Of a DNA stretch of 64,000 bases, positions 16,646 through 25,401 are shown one piece after another. Under the pieces are notes generated by a model. That model saw nothing but the letters and a program-made list of their open reading frames with translations. It ran no database searches and was not told the origin of the DNA. The stretch's first letter is position 1. The number at the start of each line of letters is the position of its first letter. Both the position numbers and the translations under genes were made by a program. Source of the DNA: Lewinella sp. 4G2 (GTDB lineage: Bacteria > Bacteroidota > Bacteroidia > Chitinophagales > Saprospiraceae); the NCBI RefSeq assembly GCF_001625015.1, contig NZ_LVWJ02000014.1, positions 1,984,001 through 2,048,000 on the forward strand. Direction: 5' to 3'.

Positions 16646-18037
16646 ATGCCAAAAACCCTTTTTGATAAAGTGTGGGATGCCCACGTCGTCACTGAAGTAC
16701 CCGGTGGCAACCAGGTCTTGTACATCGACCGCCACCTCATCCACGAAGTCACCAGCCCCCAGGCGTTCAACGGACTGCGCAAGCGAAACATCCCTCTCCT
16801 GCGGAAAGACCGGATCGTGGCCACGGCTGACCACAACGTACCGACCAAGGATCAGGATAAACCCATCCAGGATCCACTCGGCCGCAAGCAGGTGGCGATG
16901 CTGACCCAGAACTGCGCGGAATACGGCGTTGAACTTTACGGTTTGGGCCATCCCTACCAGGGGATCGTCCACGTAATCGGGCCGGAGTTGGGCATTACCC
17001 GGCCGGGCATTACGATGGTGTGTGGGGATAGCCATACGAGTACCCACGGCGCTTTCGGCGCGGTAGCTTTCGGCATCGGCACGAGCCAGGTAGAGCAGGT
17101 GATGGCAACTCAGTGCCTTCTCCTCACGAAGCCCAAGACGATGCGGATCAACGTAGATGGAGACCTGCAGGCTGGCGTGACGGCGAAGGACATCATCCTG
17201 TACGTCATCAGCATTCTCGGCACCGGTGGTGGCACGGGCTACTTTGTGGAGTACGCCGGCTCGGCCATCCGCGCCCTCAGTATGGAAGGCCGGATGACGA
17301 TCTGTAACATGAGCATCGAGATGGGTGCCCGCGGTGGCCTCATCGCTCCCGACCAGACGACTTTCGACTACATGAAAGACCGCGAATTTGCTCCGAAGGG
17401 AGAGAAGTGGGACGAAGCCGTCGCCTACTGGAAAACCCTCCCCACCGAGGAGGGTGCCACCTTCGATAGTGAATACCATTTCAAAGCGGAAGAGATTACC
17501 CCAATGGTGACCTACGGCACGAATCCTGGTATGGGCATGGGTGTTGGGGAATCGATCCCCGAGCACAGCTCCCTCCACGGAGACGCCGGATTGGCCAAAG
17601 CCATGAAGTACATGGGCCTCCAGAAGGGCATCAAGCTGGAAGGGATGCCGATCGATTACGTATTCATCGGGTCTTGCACCAATAGCCGGATCGAAGACTT
17701 GCGGGCCGTCGCCAAACTGGTGGATGGTAAACGGATCGCCGCCAGCGTAACGGGCATCGTCGTGCCGGGATCTCAGCAGGTGACCAAGCAGGCTAAGCTG
17801 GAGGGGCTCGACGTCGTCCTCCGTAACGCCGGCTTTGAGTTTCGCGACGCTGGCTGTTCGGCCTGCCTCGGCATGAACGAGGATAAGGTGCCGGCGGGTA
17901 AGTACTGCGTGTCCACCTCCAACCGCAACTTTGAAGGCCGCCAGGGCCCGGGGGCGCGGACGATCCTGGCCAGCCCCCTCACCGCCGCCGCCGCTGCCCT
18001 GACGGGTAGGGTGACGGACGTTCGCGAACTTGTTTAA
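16646..18037 (+). CDS. leuC: 3-isopropylmalate dehydratase large subunit
   Basis: With LeuD, isomerises 2-isopropylmalate to 3-isopropylmalate through a [4Fe-4S] cluster. The 463 residues are the family length. Cluster cysteines are visible in [13 protein letters not shown] (about residue 345) and [10 protein letters not shown] (about 407 and 410). Other aconitase-family signatures are [14 protein letters not shown] (about 131-145) and VVPGSQQV. The ATG at 16646 gives the standard N-terminus [15 protein letters not shown]. leuD starts 12 bases after the stop, so the two subunits are co-transcribed. Confidence 0.97.
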   Translation: MPKTLFDKVWDAHVVTEVPGGNQVLYIDRHLIHEVTSPQAFNGLRKRNIPLLRKDRIVATADHNVPTKDQDKPIQDPLGRKQVAMLTQNCAEYGVELYGLGHPYQGIVHVIGPELGITRPGITMVCGDSHTSTHGAFGAVAFGIGTSQVEQVMATQCLLLTKPKTMRINVDGDLQAGVTAKDIILYVISILGTGGGTGYFVEYAGSAIRALSMEGRMTICNMSIEMGARGGLIAPDQTTFDYMKDREFAPKGEKWDEAVAYWKTLPTEEGATFDSEYHFKAEEITPMVTYGTNPGMGMGVGESIPEHSSLHGDAGLAKAMKYMGLQKGIKLEGMPIDYVFIGSCTNSRIEDLRAVAKLVDGKRIAASVTGIVVPGSQQVTKQAKLEGLDVVLRNAGFEFRDAGCSACLGMNEDKVPAGKYCVSTSNRNFEGRQGPGARTILASPLTAAAAALTGRVTDVRELV

Positions 18038-18049
18038 TCCCATAGCCCA

Positions 18050-18652
18050 ATGACCCCCTTCAAAAAACTCACCTCCAGCGCCGTCCCCCTCCCCATTGAG
18101 GATGTGGATACGGACCAGATCATTCCCGCTCGCTTTTTGAAAGCCATTACCCGGGAGGGATTTGGGGAAAATCTCTTCCGTGACTGGCGGTACAATAAGG
18201 ACGGATCGCCGAAAGCGGACTTCGTTCTAAACAACCCAACCTACCAAGGGCAGATCCTCGTCGCTGGTGCCAACTTCGGTTGTGGCTCCAGCCGGGAGCA
18301 CGCTGCCTGGGCCATTGGTGACTACGGATTCCGGGTAGTTGTCTCCAGCTACTTCGCGGATATCTTTCGGGGGAACGCGCTCAACAACGGTATACTGCCG
18401 CTCGTCGTGACGCCGGCGGTGCTCAACGAAATTTTCGAGACCATCGAGCGCGACCCAGCCGCCCGCTTTACGGTGGACCTGGAAGCAGAAGAATTTACCA
18501 ACGAAGCAACCGGTACGGTAACTTCTTTTGAGATCGACCCCTATAAGAAAACCTGCCTCATCAACGGTTACGACGATATTGACTACTTACTGAGCCAGCG
18601 GGAAAAGATCGATGCGTTTGAAGCGGCGCGGGTGGATTTTAGTTTGGCGTAG
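18050..18652 (+). CDS. leuD: 3-isopropylmalate dehydratase small subunit
   Basis: The swivel-domain partner of LeuC, 200 residues, the usual length. Signatures are [17 protein letters not shown] near residue 16, [13 protein letters not shown] near 75 and the NNGILPLVV segment near 118, all involved in substrate binding in the aconitase superfamily. It immediately follows leuC. An 81-base gap with no clear terminator separates it from the small antitoxin-like gene. Confidence 0.97.
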   Translation: MTPFKKLTSSAVPLPIEDVDTDQIIPARFLKAITREGFGENLFRDWRYNKDGSPKADFVLNNPTYQGQILVAGANFGCGSSREHAAWAIGDYGFRVVVSSYFADIFRGNALNNGILPLVVTPAVLNEIFETIERDPAARFTVDLEAEEFTNEATGTVTSFEIDPYKKTCLINGYDDIDYLLSQREKIDAFEAARVDFSLA

Positions 18653-18733
18653 CGAGAGTTAGCGCGGGCGATGGCACGGTTGCTGGCACAACCCGTAACT
18701 TGGTCACTACGTTAGCTTATAAAATTAATCGTC

Positions 18734-18985
18734 ATGGGACTTAATCCATTGCAGCAGAAAATCATGGAGATGCTTCAGGATCTTACTAGTGAGCAAGATC
18801 TTCGAGATGTCGTTAATTTTGTCGCCGCAAAACGTGAAGCGGTTTTAGGAGGCCCTGAGGAACTAGACCTCACAGAAGAGCAAGAAAATCGACACGCTAA
18901 TTCTATAGATGATGCGCTTTCTGGCCGGCACGAAAACTTTAAAAATTGGGATGACATCAAGCATAAGTATGAGAAATGGCTTTGA
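18734..18985 (+). CDS. Antitoxin-like protein of a type II module
   Basis: An 83-residue acidic, helical protein. It has the size and composition of Bacteroidota antitoxins paired with RelE/ParE toxins: a helical N-terminal half (LQQKIMEMLQDLTSEQDLRDVVNFV) and a toxin-wrapping C-terminal half rich in acidic and aromatic residues that ends NWDDIKHKYEKWL. Its stop overlaps the start of a RelE/ParE-like frame by 10 bases, the coupling usual in such modules. The partner is broken (see 18976-19281), so this antitoxin is probably orphaned. No DNA-binding motif is certain. Confidence 0.65.
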   Translation: MGLNPLQQKIMEMLQDLTSEQDLRDVVNFVAAKREAVLGGPEELDLTEEQENRHANSIDDALSGRHENFKNWDDIKHKYEKWL

Positions 18986-19281
18986 TCCTCAAAATTGAAG
19001 ACGTTGCGGATGAGAAACTGTCCGAAATACTTCATTACAGACTTACCCAGGGCTCTCGAGCAAGCGCAACGGCGTTCATGCAAGAATTTAATTGAAAAGT
19101 TGAGGTTTTACTTAGCCACCCTGGCTCCGGCCACCTATCTAAATCGAACAAACCAGATAAGCCAAAACGGTACAAACGAATCGGAAAGAACCATCTGATG
19201 TACTACACCTACGACGAGACCTATCTTTACGTATTTGACTTTGTGAATGCCAGGGCGGCGTCCAACGAGCACGAAGAATAG
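18976..19281 (+). pseudogene. RelE/ParE-family toxin interrupted by one in-frame TGA
   Basis: The frame from the ATG at 18976 to the TAG at 19279-19281 is 102 codons, the normal size of a RelE/ParE toxin. It is intact except for a single TGA at codon 40 (19093-19095). Upstream it reads MALILKIEDVADEKLSEILH. Downstream, in the same frame, it continues KVEVLLSHPGSGHLSK, then KRYKRIGKNHLMYYTYDE and YLYVFDFVNARAA, matching the beta-sheet core of the fold. I infer recent nonsense inactivation, since no frameshift or other stop has accumulated. A sequencing error would be the other explanation. It lies between leuD and leuB. Confidence 0.75.
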
Positions 19282-19317
19282 CTCCGGCATCCCACTTATT
19301 TTACCCCACTTACCATC

Positions 19318-20376
19318 ATGCCCAACTACAACATCGCCACCCTCGACGGAGACGGCATCGGCCCCGAAGTCATCAACCAAGGCATTAAAGTCCTCAATCA
19401 GGTTGGACTGAAATTTGGCCACAAATTCCGCTTTGATTTTGCGCCCGTCGGGGCTACCGCTATCGACCAGACGGGCGTTCCCCTGCCGGACGAAACGCTG
19501 GAACTCTGTAAGCGCTCGGACGCCATCTTTTTTGGCGCCATTGGTCACCCCCGGTTTGATAATGACCCCACAGCGAAGGTGCGGCCCGAGCAGGGATTGC
19601 TGCGCCTCCGCAAAGAGCTCGGCCTTTATGCCAACCTCCGGCCCGTCGCTGGATACGACGAACTGACTCACCTCAGCCCCCTCCGCCCGGAACGCATGAA
19701 GGGCGTCGACATCCTCGTCGTGCGGGAACTCACGGGCGGGACTTACTTCGGTGATAAGGGCCGCCGCGATGGTGGCGATACCGCCTACGATACCTGCGTG
19801 TACAGCCGCCACGAGATCGAACGCATCCTGAAAGTCGGTTTTGACGTCGCCGGCAAACGCCGCGGCAAACTCACTCTGGTTGATAAGGCCAACGTGATGG
19901 AATCTTCGCGGCTCTGGCGGGAGATCACCCGCGAAATGGCCGCCAATTATCCGGACGTAGAACTCAACTTCATGTTTGTGGACAACGCCGCCATGCAACT
20001 CATCCTCAACCCCGCCCAATTCGACGTCATCGTAACGGACAATCTGTTCGGGGATATCCTATCCGATGCCTCCAGCGTGCTGGCGGGTTCCCTCGGGTTA
20101 CTGCCTTCCAGTAGTGTGGGGTCGAAAGTCGGGATGTTTGAGCCCATCCACGGCTCCTGGCCGGAAGGGGCGGGGCAGGACCGGGCCAACCCCATCGCCA
20201 CCATCCTTTCCGCCGCCATGATGTTGGACCACCTCGGGCTGGTGAAGGAAGGCGATGCTATCCGCAATGCCGTCAACGAAACCCTGGCGTCCGGGGTGGG
20301 GACGGAAGATTTGAGCCCGTCGCAGCAGGTGGGCACCAATGAATTGGGGGATTTGATTGCGGGGCGGATTGGGTGA
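19318..20376 (+). CDS. leuB: 3-isopropylmalate dehydrogenase
   Basis: NAD-dependent oxidative decarboxylation of 3-isopropylmalate to 4-methyl-2-oxopentanoate, the third step of leucine synthesis. The 352 residues show LDGDGIGPEVI near residue 8, LLRLRKELGLYANLRPV near 98, the VRELTGGTYFG loop, the VDNAAMQL and VTDNLFGDILSD metal/substrate segments near 222-246, and the adenine-binding FEPIHGSWPEGAGQDRANPIA near 275. A start ATG 37 bases after the broken toxin suggests that it still depends on read-through from leuCD or on a promoter within the toxin remnant. Confidence 0.96.
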   Translation: MPNYNIATLDGDGIGPEVINQGIKVLNQVGLKFGHKFRFDFAPVGATAIDQTGVPLPDETLELCKRSDAIFFGAIGHPRFDNDPTAKVRPEQGLLRLRKELGLYANLRPVAGYDELTHLSPLRPERMKGVDILVVRELTGGTYFGDKGRRDGGDTAYDTCVYSRHEIERILKVGFDVAGKRRGKLTLVDKANVMESSRLWREITREMAANYPDVELNFMFVDNAAMQLILNPAQFDVIVTDNLFGDILSDASSVLAGSLGLLPSSSVGSKVGMFEPIHGSWPEGAGQDRANPIATILSAAMMLDHLGLVKEGDAIRNAVNETLASGVGTEDLSPSQQVGTNELGDLIAGRIG

Positions 20377-20406
20377 TGAGCCCAGGGCTTACATTAACCA
20401 GTGGGA

Positions 20407-20556
20407 CCGGACGCTTGGAGGATCTCCTATCGTCGGACGCTCCAAGGACCTGCATTACCGTAGTTTTTTAATTCATCCGCCTCCCCCAGGTCCTTGGAGC
20501 GTCGCCAAATTTTGCGTAGCGAAGCAAGTAAAATTTGGAGTCCTTCAAGCGTCCGG
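20407..20556. repeat. Family A branched hairpin, diverged single copy (A4)
   Basis: Same architecture as A1-A3 but with different sequence in every stem. The outer stem is CCGGACGCTTGGAGGA with TCCTTCAAGCGTCCGG (one G.T pair). The inner stem is CGCTCCAAGGACCTG with CAGGTCCTTGGAGCG. The side hairpin is CCAAATTTT with AAAATTTGG. The side-loop AGCAAG is kept. The paired changes show that structure and not sequence is conserved. It fills the 220-base gap between leuB and the convergent GNAT gene. Confidence 0.85.
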
Positions 20557-20597
20557 CATGAACCGTAATTAAATCCACGAGCATTAGTGACCGCCCC

Positions 20598-21137
20598 TCA
20601 CAAATCCAACACCATAAACAAATCACAACCCGAGTGGCCCGTTGCGCCCATTGGCCCCTCCACGTAGCGGAAGCCATTTTTTTGGTAGAAGGCGGCGGCA
20701 TCCCGCATGGCGGTAACGGTCTCCAGGTACATCGTTTTGAACCCGTCTTTCCGGGCGCCTTCCAGGCATTGTTGGAGAAGGGCCTGGCCGACGCCCAATC
20801 CGCGGGCTTCGGGGAGGGCGTACATTTTGCGGAGTTCACAGACGTTGGGGTCACCACCGGTTAGGGGAGCGTACCCGGCTACAGCTACCAATTTACCTGG
20901 AGGGGGGCTTGGTTGCTTGCCCACTTCCCCGGCACCCGCGGCAGCGCCCAGATCTTGCACGACGAAATAATTGCTACGCGGTTTGGAGTAGGTGCCGTAG
21001 AGATCATCCATCTCAGGATCTTCGATGGAATAGCCCGGGCCGACGCAGCCGAACTCGGGCATGACGGTTTTGATGACCGCAGCGGCGGCGGCATTATCGG
21101 CGGCGGTGAGGGGGCGGACGGTGAGGTTTGGGGCCAC
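20598..21137 (-). CDS. GNAT-family N-acetyltransferase
   Basis: A predicted acetyl-CoA-dependent N-acyltransferase of 179 residues. The acetyl-CoA motif A is RKMYALPEARGLGVGQALLQ near residue 104, and motif B covers AAAFYQKNGFRYVEGP near 147. I take the GTG at 21137 as the start: it follows the hpt stop by one base and gives the normal N-terminal strand (VAPNLTVRPLT). A longer frame to 21212 would overlap hpt heavily. A surface loop (LGAAAGAGEVGKQPSPPPG) contains a copy of the 18-bp motif and looks like an insertion relative to family members. Substrate unknown. It is in a run with hpt and the M28 peptidase. Confidence 0.85.
   Translation of the reverse strand: MAPNLTVRPLTAADNAAAAAVIKTVMPEFGCVGPGYSIEDPEMDDLYGTYSKPRSNYFVVQDLGAAAGAGEVGKQPSPPPGKLVAVAGYAPLTGGDPNVCELRKMYALPEARGLGVGQALLQQCLEGARKDGFKTMYLETVTAMRDAAAFYQKNGFRYVEGPMGATGHSGCDLFMVLDL
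20931..20949 (+). repeat. Dispersed 18-bp motif, copy 4 (antisense in GNAT gene)
   Basis: GCACCCGCGGCAGCGCCC on the plus strand. The gene reads the complement as GAAAGA in a variable loop. Confidence 0.85.
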
Positions 21138-21138
21138 G

Positions 21139-21699
21139 TCAGAAATTTTCGGCAATTTGGTAAATACCGGGCAATTGGCGGCCAATCCCATCGTAATCGA
21201 GGCCGTAACCAACGACGAATTTGGGGGGAATCACAAATCCCGCCAGGTCGATTTTGACGTCCACCTGCTGCGCCTCCGGCTTGTGGAGCAAGGTTACGAG
21301 GGTGATGGAATTGGGGTTAAGCTCCTCCAGTTTGGGCAAAAAAGCCTGCATGGTGTAGCCGCTATCGACGATGTCCTCGATCAAAATCACGTCCTTACCA
21401 GTAACGAGGGCGGGCTCCGGGGCGAGGTGCATGCGGATCTTGCCGGTCGTCTCCGTGCCCCGATAGCTCTGGGTGCGGACGAAGCCAATCTCACCGTTCA
21501 GCCGGGAAGCACGAATGAGGTCGGCCGCGAAAACGAAGGCGCCCTTGAGCATGATGAGGAAGGTTGGCTCGCCGCCCGCCATGCGAAAGGCTAGCTCCTG
21601 GCCGAGTTGCGTCACGCGCTCCTGGATCATCTCCGGGGTGAGAAACGGCTCGAAAACATGCTCGTGGAGTTGTACGGAAGTCTGACTAGCGGAGGCCAT
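21139..21699 (-). CDS. hpt: Hypoxanthine phosphoribosyltransferase
   Basis: Purine salvage: converts hypoxanthine or guanine plus PRPP to IMP or GMP in the cytoplasm. The 186 residues show the flexible-loop region near SYRGTETTGKIRM, the PRPP signature VILIEDIVDSGYT near residue 103, and the purine-binding C-terminal stretch ending PPKFVVGYGLDYDGIGRQLPGIYQI. The first 14 bases overlap the end of the M28 peptidase gene, and a GTG-started GNAT gene begins one base after the stop, so the three are probably one transcript. Confidence 0.95.
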   Translation of the reverse strand: MASASQTSVQLHEHVFEPFLTPEMIQERVTQLGQELAFRMAGGEPTFLIMLKGAFVFAADLIRASRLNGEIGFVRTQSYRGTETTGKIRMHLAPEPALVTGKDVILIEDIVDSGYTMQAFLPKLEELNPNSITLVTLLHKPEAQQVDVKIDLAGFVIPPKFVVGYGLDYDGIGRQLPGIYQIAENF

Positions 21700-23116
21700 G
21701 TTGGTCGATTAAGTATACAAGTGAAGTGATGGCGGCGGCGCCCAATTCTAATTCTCTCTGGTTAACGGCTTCGAAGACGTCCACGTTCGTGTGGTGGAAA
21801 TCAAAGTAGCGTTGGGAGTCCGGTAGAAAACCAAGCAGTAGCCCTCCCTGACCGATGAGCCCGCTGATATCAGCGCCGGAGCCTCCGCGTTGGAAGGCCA
21901 GGCCGTAAGGTTCTAATAAAGGGAGCCACTCATTAACGCGGCTGAAGTGGCTGGTGAATACATCCTCTCGCCCCTGGGCGCTGAAGCCGCGTGGTGTGAA
22001 CCCGCCCCGGTCGCTTTCGATGGCGGCGAGGTGAAACTCCCCGGCCTCATCACTGGCCTTCCAGTAAGCTTTGCCACCGGCGAGGCCGTTCTCTTCGTTC
22101 ATGAACAAAACGCAGCGAAAGGTGCGGAGCGGGCGGTGGCCGATTTTTTCCAGTAGGGGTAAGACCTGGAGCGCATGGACGACCCCAGTGCCATCGTCGT
22201 GAGCGCCTTCGCCGAGATCCCAGCTATCGAGATGGCCGCCGACGAGGATGATCTCATCGGGGTATTCACTACCGGTCACTTCGCCAATCACGTTGTAGCT
22301 CGTTACCGGCTCCAGGTCGCGCCCGTAGGATTTAAGCTCAACTTTCACTTCCCCCTGAATGATTTGGGCGGAGAGCCAGTCGGAATCATTGGTACTCAGG
22401 CCGAGAGCGGGGATGCGGTCCACACCTTCTTCGGTGGCCACCGCACCGGTGTGTGGATTATCGTCGCGCCGGGTCGTCAGGCTGCGGACGAGTACCGCAA
22501 CCGCGCCAAGTTTAGCGGCCTCGACGAGACCGAAAACGCGGGAGCCGGCCGCTGCTCCGTAAGCGGCAAAAGTGTTGCGGAGGGCGGGGTCCATGGGTGT
22601 ATTAAGAAATACGATGCTTCCGGCGACAGTGGCTCGATCAAGAGCACGCAGTTCGTCCAGCCCGCGTACTTCGATGACCGTCCCGGCGACGCCCCGCGGC
22701 CCGGTGCCCAGCGTATTCCCCAGGCTGACGACGCTTAGCGCTTTAGGCGCCAAACCGTTGGGGCCACTGATGACGCTAGCCGTAGCCGGAGCACCGCGTT
22801 CCCAGCGCGGGACGGTGCAGGGCTGTAGGTAAACGCGGTCAAAACCGAGGGTATCCATCAGCGCTTTCATATCCCGGACCGCCCGGTCCGCCCCGGCGGA
22901 ACCCGATAGGCGTGGGCCGACGGATTTAGTAAGGTGGCGCAGCCAATCGTAGCAATCCCCTTCGGTCAGGGCTTGATCGTGGATCTTTTTGAGGGCAAAT
23001 GCATCGCTCTGCTGCGCGGTTAATTGCGTTGCACCACTAAAAAATACGAGTATGAAAACAGCCGTTTTTACGATGGCAAGTTGTCGGCCCGCCGACGAGA
23101 ATTGGAGCTTGGTCAT
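21686..23116 (-). CDS. Secreted M28-family zinc peptidase (carboxypeptidase Q-like)
   Basis: An exported dizinc aminopeptidase/carboxypeptidase. The ATG at 23116 opens a signal peptide with its hydrophobic core at VKTAVFILVFFSGATQLTAQ; the frame runs 17 codons further up but adds a charged leader. A PA-like domain with TVIEVRGLDELRAL lies in the middle. Then come the M28 ligands GGHLDSWDLGEGAHDDGTG (about residue 295), MNEENGLAGG (about 340) and ESDRGGF (about 366). A total length of 476 matches mammalian plasma glutamate carboxypeptidase relatives. Its 3' end overlaps hpt. It probably acts in periplasmic peptide use. Confidence 0.9.
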   Translation of the reverse strand: MTKLQFSSAGRQLAIVKTAVFILVFFSGATQLTAQQSDAFALKKIHDQALTEGDCYDWLRHLTKSVGPRLSGSAGADRAVRDMKALMDTLGFDRVYLQPCTVPRWERGAPATASVISGPNGLAPKALSVVSLGNTLGTGPRGVAGTVIEVRGLDELRALDRATVAGSIVFLNTPMDPALRNTFAAYGAAAGSRVFGLVEAAKLGAVAVLVRSLTTRRDDNPHTGAVATEEGVDRIPALGLSTNDSDWLSAQIIQGEVKVELKSYGRDLEPVTSYNVIGEVTGSEYPDEIILVGGHLDSWDLGEGAHDDGTGVVHALQVLPLLEKIGHRPLRTFRCVLFMNEENGLAGGKAYWKASDEAGEFHLAAIESDRGGFTPRGFSAQGREDVFTSHFSRVNEWLPLLEPYGLAFQRGGSGADISGLIGQGGLLLGFLPDSQRYFDFHHTNVDVFEAVNQRELELGAAAITSLVYLIDQHGLR

Positions 23117-23382
23117 ATTGATGGCGTTTGCACCTAACTGCGCTTTAGAATTAAAGTCGCTTTTCAATTACTGGTCGGAACATTGTTTTGCCGAAGTTCT
23201 GAATGGAGAAACAAAGGCTAAATATTCGAATTGGTAGATTTTACGTTTTAGCCGCAGTGCAAATGAATATTCCTCAAATTCTGCTCTCGGCAACTTAATA
23301 TTCTACGATTGATTCAATCCGCCAATGTCTTGCCAAGCGAAATTTTTGATGCGACCACTCGGAAAAGCGCCCTGGGGGTACT

Positions 23383-23390
23383 TATCTTTG
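23383..23390 (+). promoter_or_regulatory. -7 promoter box TATCTTTG in the gap before the lipoprotein gene
   Basis: An exact TAnnTTTG match on the plus strand, with no coding frame downstream but a terminator 100 bases later. No TTG lies at the right distance upstream, so its strength is uncertain. Confidence 0.45.
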
Positions 23391-23395
23391 AAATG

Positions 23396-23493
23396 AAAGT
23401 AAGGGGGTAATTCGCCTCCACTTTCAGATTTTAATTTGGTTTTATTTGGTTAGGGCTGAGGTGGAGCTGTGGTGGCTCTGCCTCATTTTTTTT
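23396..23493 (+). ncRNA. Candidate small RNA of about 98 nt
   Basis: It begins about six bases after the TATCTTTG box and ends at an intrinsic terminator (23458-23493), although no plus-strand gene lies upstream for that terminator to serve. The 5' end folds as GAAAGT with ACTTTC around GGG/CC pairs (23395-23425). A U-rich single-stranded stretch follows, then the 10-bp terminator stem. Only promoter, hairpins and terminator support it. No known RNA family was recognised. The rest of the 397-base gap (23117-23513) shows nothing further. Confidence 0.45.
23458..23493 (+). terminator. Intrinsic terminator of the candidate small RNA
   Basis: GAGGTGGAGC pairs with GCTCTGCCTC (10 bp, two G.U pairs) and is followed by A and eight Ts. 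Confidence 0.75.
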
Positions 23494-23513
23494 GCGGTCA
23501 GCCCATCTAATCA

Positions 23514-24062
23514 CTACCATTCCACGCGCACCATCGCGTCCACGTCGTCGCCAAATCGGTTCTCCTGCTTGGTCGTGACGATGTAGCCGAGCACCGGCCG
23601 GTAGATCATTTCGCTGCGCCCCTTGGAAAGCACGGTACCGGTTTTCCGGATGATCTTCAGTTGGATGGTCTGCCCACGTTCCTCTTCCACTTCCAAAAAC
23701 TGAGTCGTCAGCGTCGAGTCTAAGGCTTTGTACTGCGTTATTCGGTGTTGGCCACTCAATTGTTGCACGTCGGTCGCGTACTTATCCACCCACGCATTGC
23801 GGTTGATGTCTGCCCCAGCGAAGAGGCCAAGGTCCTTTTCGTAGTCGAGATCGTCCAGGATCTTCACCTCCGTCTCTCCGTTCAGCGTGATGGTTTTGTG
23901 CACGCGCAGCGGTTGGCCATTCAGCCGTTCCACCTCCGCAGCGATGTATCCCTTCAGGTCAAAAAAGTCGGCCGTCTGCACCTCCCCACCTTCGGGGGCG
24001 CTGCCGCAGGTGCTAAGCAATAGGAAAAAGAGGCAAGCTGCCAGCGGAGGGAGTATTCGCAT
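23514..24062 (-). CDS. Lipoprotein of unknown function
   Basis: A 182-residue protein with a lipoprotein signal (lipobox LLST-Cys19) followed by a Gly/Glu linker and a mixed alpha/beta domain with no motif I recognise. The DNA encoding the lipobox cysteine and the SAP residues after it is a copy of the dispersed 18-bp motif. It lies downstream of, and on the same strand as, hmgA (gap 87 bases) and could be its co-transcribed neighbour. A role in tyrosine catabolism is not implied. Confidence 0.7.
   Translation of the reverse strand: MRILPPLAACLFFLLLSTCGSAPEGGEVQTADFFDLKGYIAAEVERLNGQPLRVHKTITLNGETEVKILDDLDYEKDLGLFAGADINRNAWVDKYATDVQQLSGQHRITQYKALDSTLTTQFLEVEEERGQTIQLKIIRKTGTVLSKGRSEMIYRPVLGYIVTTKQENRFGDDVDAMVRVEW
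23996..24013 (-). repeat. Dispersed 18-bp motif, copy 5 (in frame as STCGSAP)
   Basis: GGGCGCTGCCGCAGGTGC on the plus strand. It spans the lipid-modified cysteine codon of the lipoprotein gene. Confidence 0.85.
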
Positions 24063-24149
24063 AGAGGGTAAAGGCCTGAGTACTCGGAAGGGTTCTGACG
24101 GGAGAAAGGAAAGATGGCTTCCACCCGGAATAAGGGTGAAGTAGAATGG

Positions 24150-25307
24150 CTAAGACAGCCAGGATTGGTAGTACTTACCGTCGTCAATCCCCATTCCCGC
24201 TTCGGTGATCTTGAGCGGAGCGAAGGTATCGATCATCACTGCCAATTCCTCGGTGCCGGTGTGGCCAATGCTGCCCTCGTACGTCCCCGGGTGCGGGCCG
24301 TGGGGGATGCCGCCGGGGTGCAGGGAGATGTAACCTGGCCCAATACCGGTCCGGCTCATGAAGTCGCCATCCACGTAGTAAAGCACCTCGTCCGAATCGA
24401 TGTTACTGTGGTTGTAGGGTGCCGGGATCGACTGCGGGTGGTAATCGTACAACCGCGGTACGAAGGAGCAGATGACGAATGACTTCGTCTCAAAAGTCTG
24501 GTGCACCGGCGGTGGCTGGTGGACGCGCCCCGTGATCGGTTCAAAGTTGTGGATCGAGAACCCGTAGGGGAAGTTGTAGCCATCCCAGCCCACCACGTCG
24601 AAAGGGTGGCTGGCGTAAATCAACTCGTGAAGTACGCCCTGCTTTTTGATCTTCATCCGGAATTCTCCCGTCGCGTCGTGGGTCTCCAGGTCCTGCGGTA
24701 ATTTGAGATCCCGTTCGCAAAAGGGGGAATGTTCCAGCAGTTGCCCGAAGTGATTGCGGTAACGTTTGGGCGTGTAGATCGGGTCTTTGGATTCGGCGAA
24801 GAACAGTCGGTTATCCGCTCCGTCAAACTCGATCTGATAGATCATTCCGCGGGGGATAATGAGGTAGTCCCCGTACTCAAATGGGATATTTCCCACGAGC
24901 GTGCGGAGGGTACCCGTGCCGCGGTGGACAAAAATCATCTCATCGGCATCCGCATTCTTGTAGAAGTAATCCGTCAGTGATTGCCGCGGCGCTGCTACCC
25001 CGATGGCCACACTGTCGTTGACGAGTAGGATCTTCCGGGCTTCCAGGAGGTCATCCGCCGGCGCTACGTTGAAGCCCACCATTTTACGGCTCTTCACGTG
25101 CTTGCCTTCGGCGATTTTGGGCGTCACGTCCACACTACTTACGATATCCTTCACCTGCGTTGGCCGACGGAGGTGGTAGAGAAGGGAGGACATGCCGTCA
25201 AAGCCAATTGTCCCGAACAATTGCTCGTGGTATAGCGAGCCATCCGGCTGGCGGAACTGGGTGTGGCGCTTCTGCGGGAACTTTCCGAGGTGGTGGTAGA
25301 TGGGCAT
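24150..25307 (-). CDS. hmgA: Homogentisate 1,2-dioxygenase
   Basis: Opens the aromatic ring of homogentisate to maleylacetoacetate in tyrosine/phenylalanine breakdown. The 385-residue cupin enzyme shows the C-terminal iron-site segments YNHSNIDSDEVLYYVDGDF (His and Glu ligands) and GIPHGPHPGTYEG (second His), plus conserved HNFEPITGRVHQPPP and YASHPFDVVGWDG. This is the shorter bacterial form. Divergent fahA starts 121 bases away, so the two genes for the first and last ring-cleavage steps share a control region. No maleylacetoacetate isomerase is in view. Confidence 0.95.
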   Translation of the reverse strand: MPIYHHLGKFPQKRHTQFRQPDGSLYHEQLFGTIGFDGMSSLLYHLRRPTQVKDIVSSVDVTPKIAEGKHVKSRKMVGFNVAPADDLLEARKILLVNDSVAIGVAAPRQSLTDYFYKNADADEMIFVHRGTGTLRTLVGNIPFEYGDYLIIPRGMIYQIEFDGADNRLFFAESKDPIYTPKRYRNHFGQLLEHSPFCERDLKLPQDLETHDATGEFRMKIKKQGVLHELIYASHPFDVVGWDGYNFPYGFSIHNFEPITGRVHQPPPVHQTFETKSFVICSFVPRLYDYHPQSIPAPYNHSNIDSDEVLYYVDGDFMSRTGIGPGYISLHPGGIPHGPHPGTYEGSIGHTGTEELAVMIDTFAPLKITEAGMGIDDGKYYQSWLS

Positions 25308-25401
25308 GGTTAGGGCGACTTTTGCTTGGCTTCGGAGCGGCGGGGTGGCCGTTCAGTAACGGTAACGGATAAACGGGGGGAAAGACTAAGTGCTCGTCCA
25401 T

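Noticed and set aside
16544-18043. Long open frame on the minus strand opposite leuC (about 499 codons)
   Set aside because: It is a shadow of the strongly supported leuC/leuD reading. High-G+C codon bias often leaves the complementary frame open. It has no family motifs or sensible start.
19093-19095. Selenocysteine or programmed read-through at the TGA in the toxin gene
   Set aside because: RelE/ParE toxins have no cysteine/selenocysteine there and no SECIS-like hairpin follows; nonsense decay is simpler.
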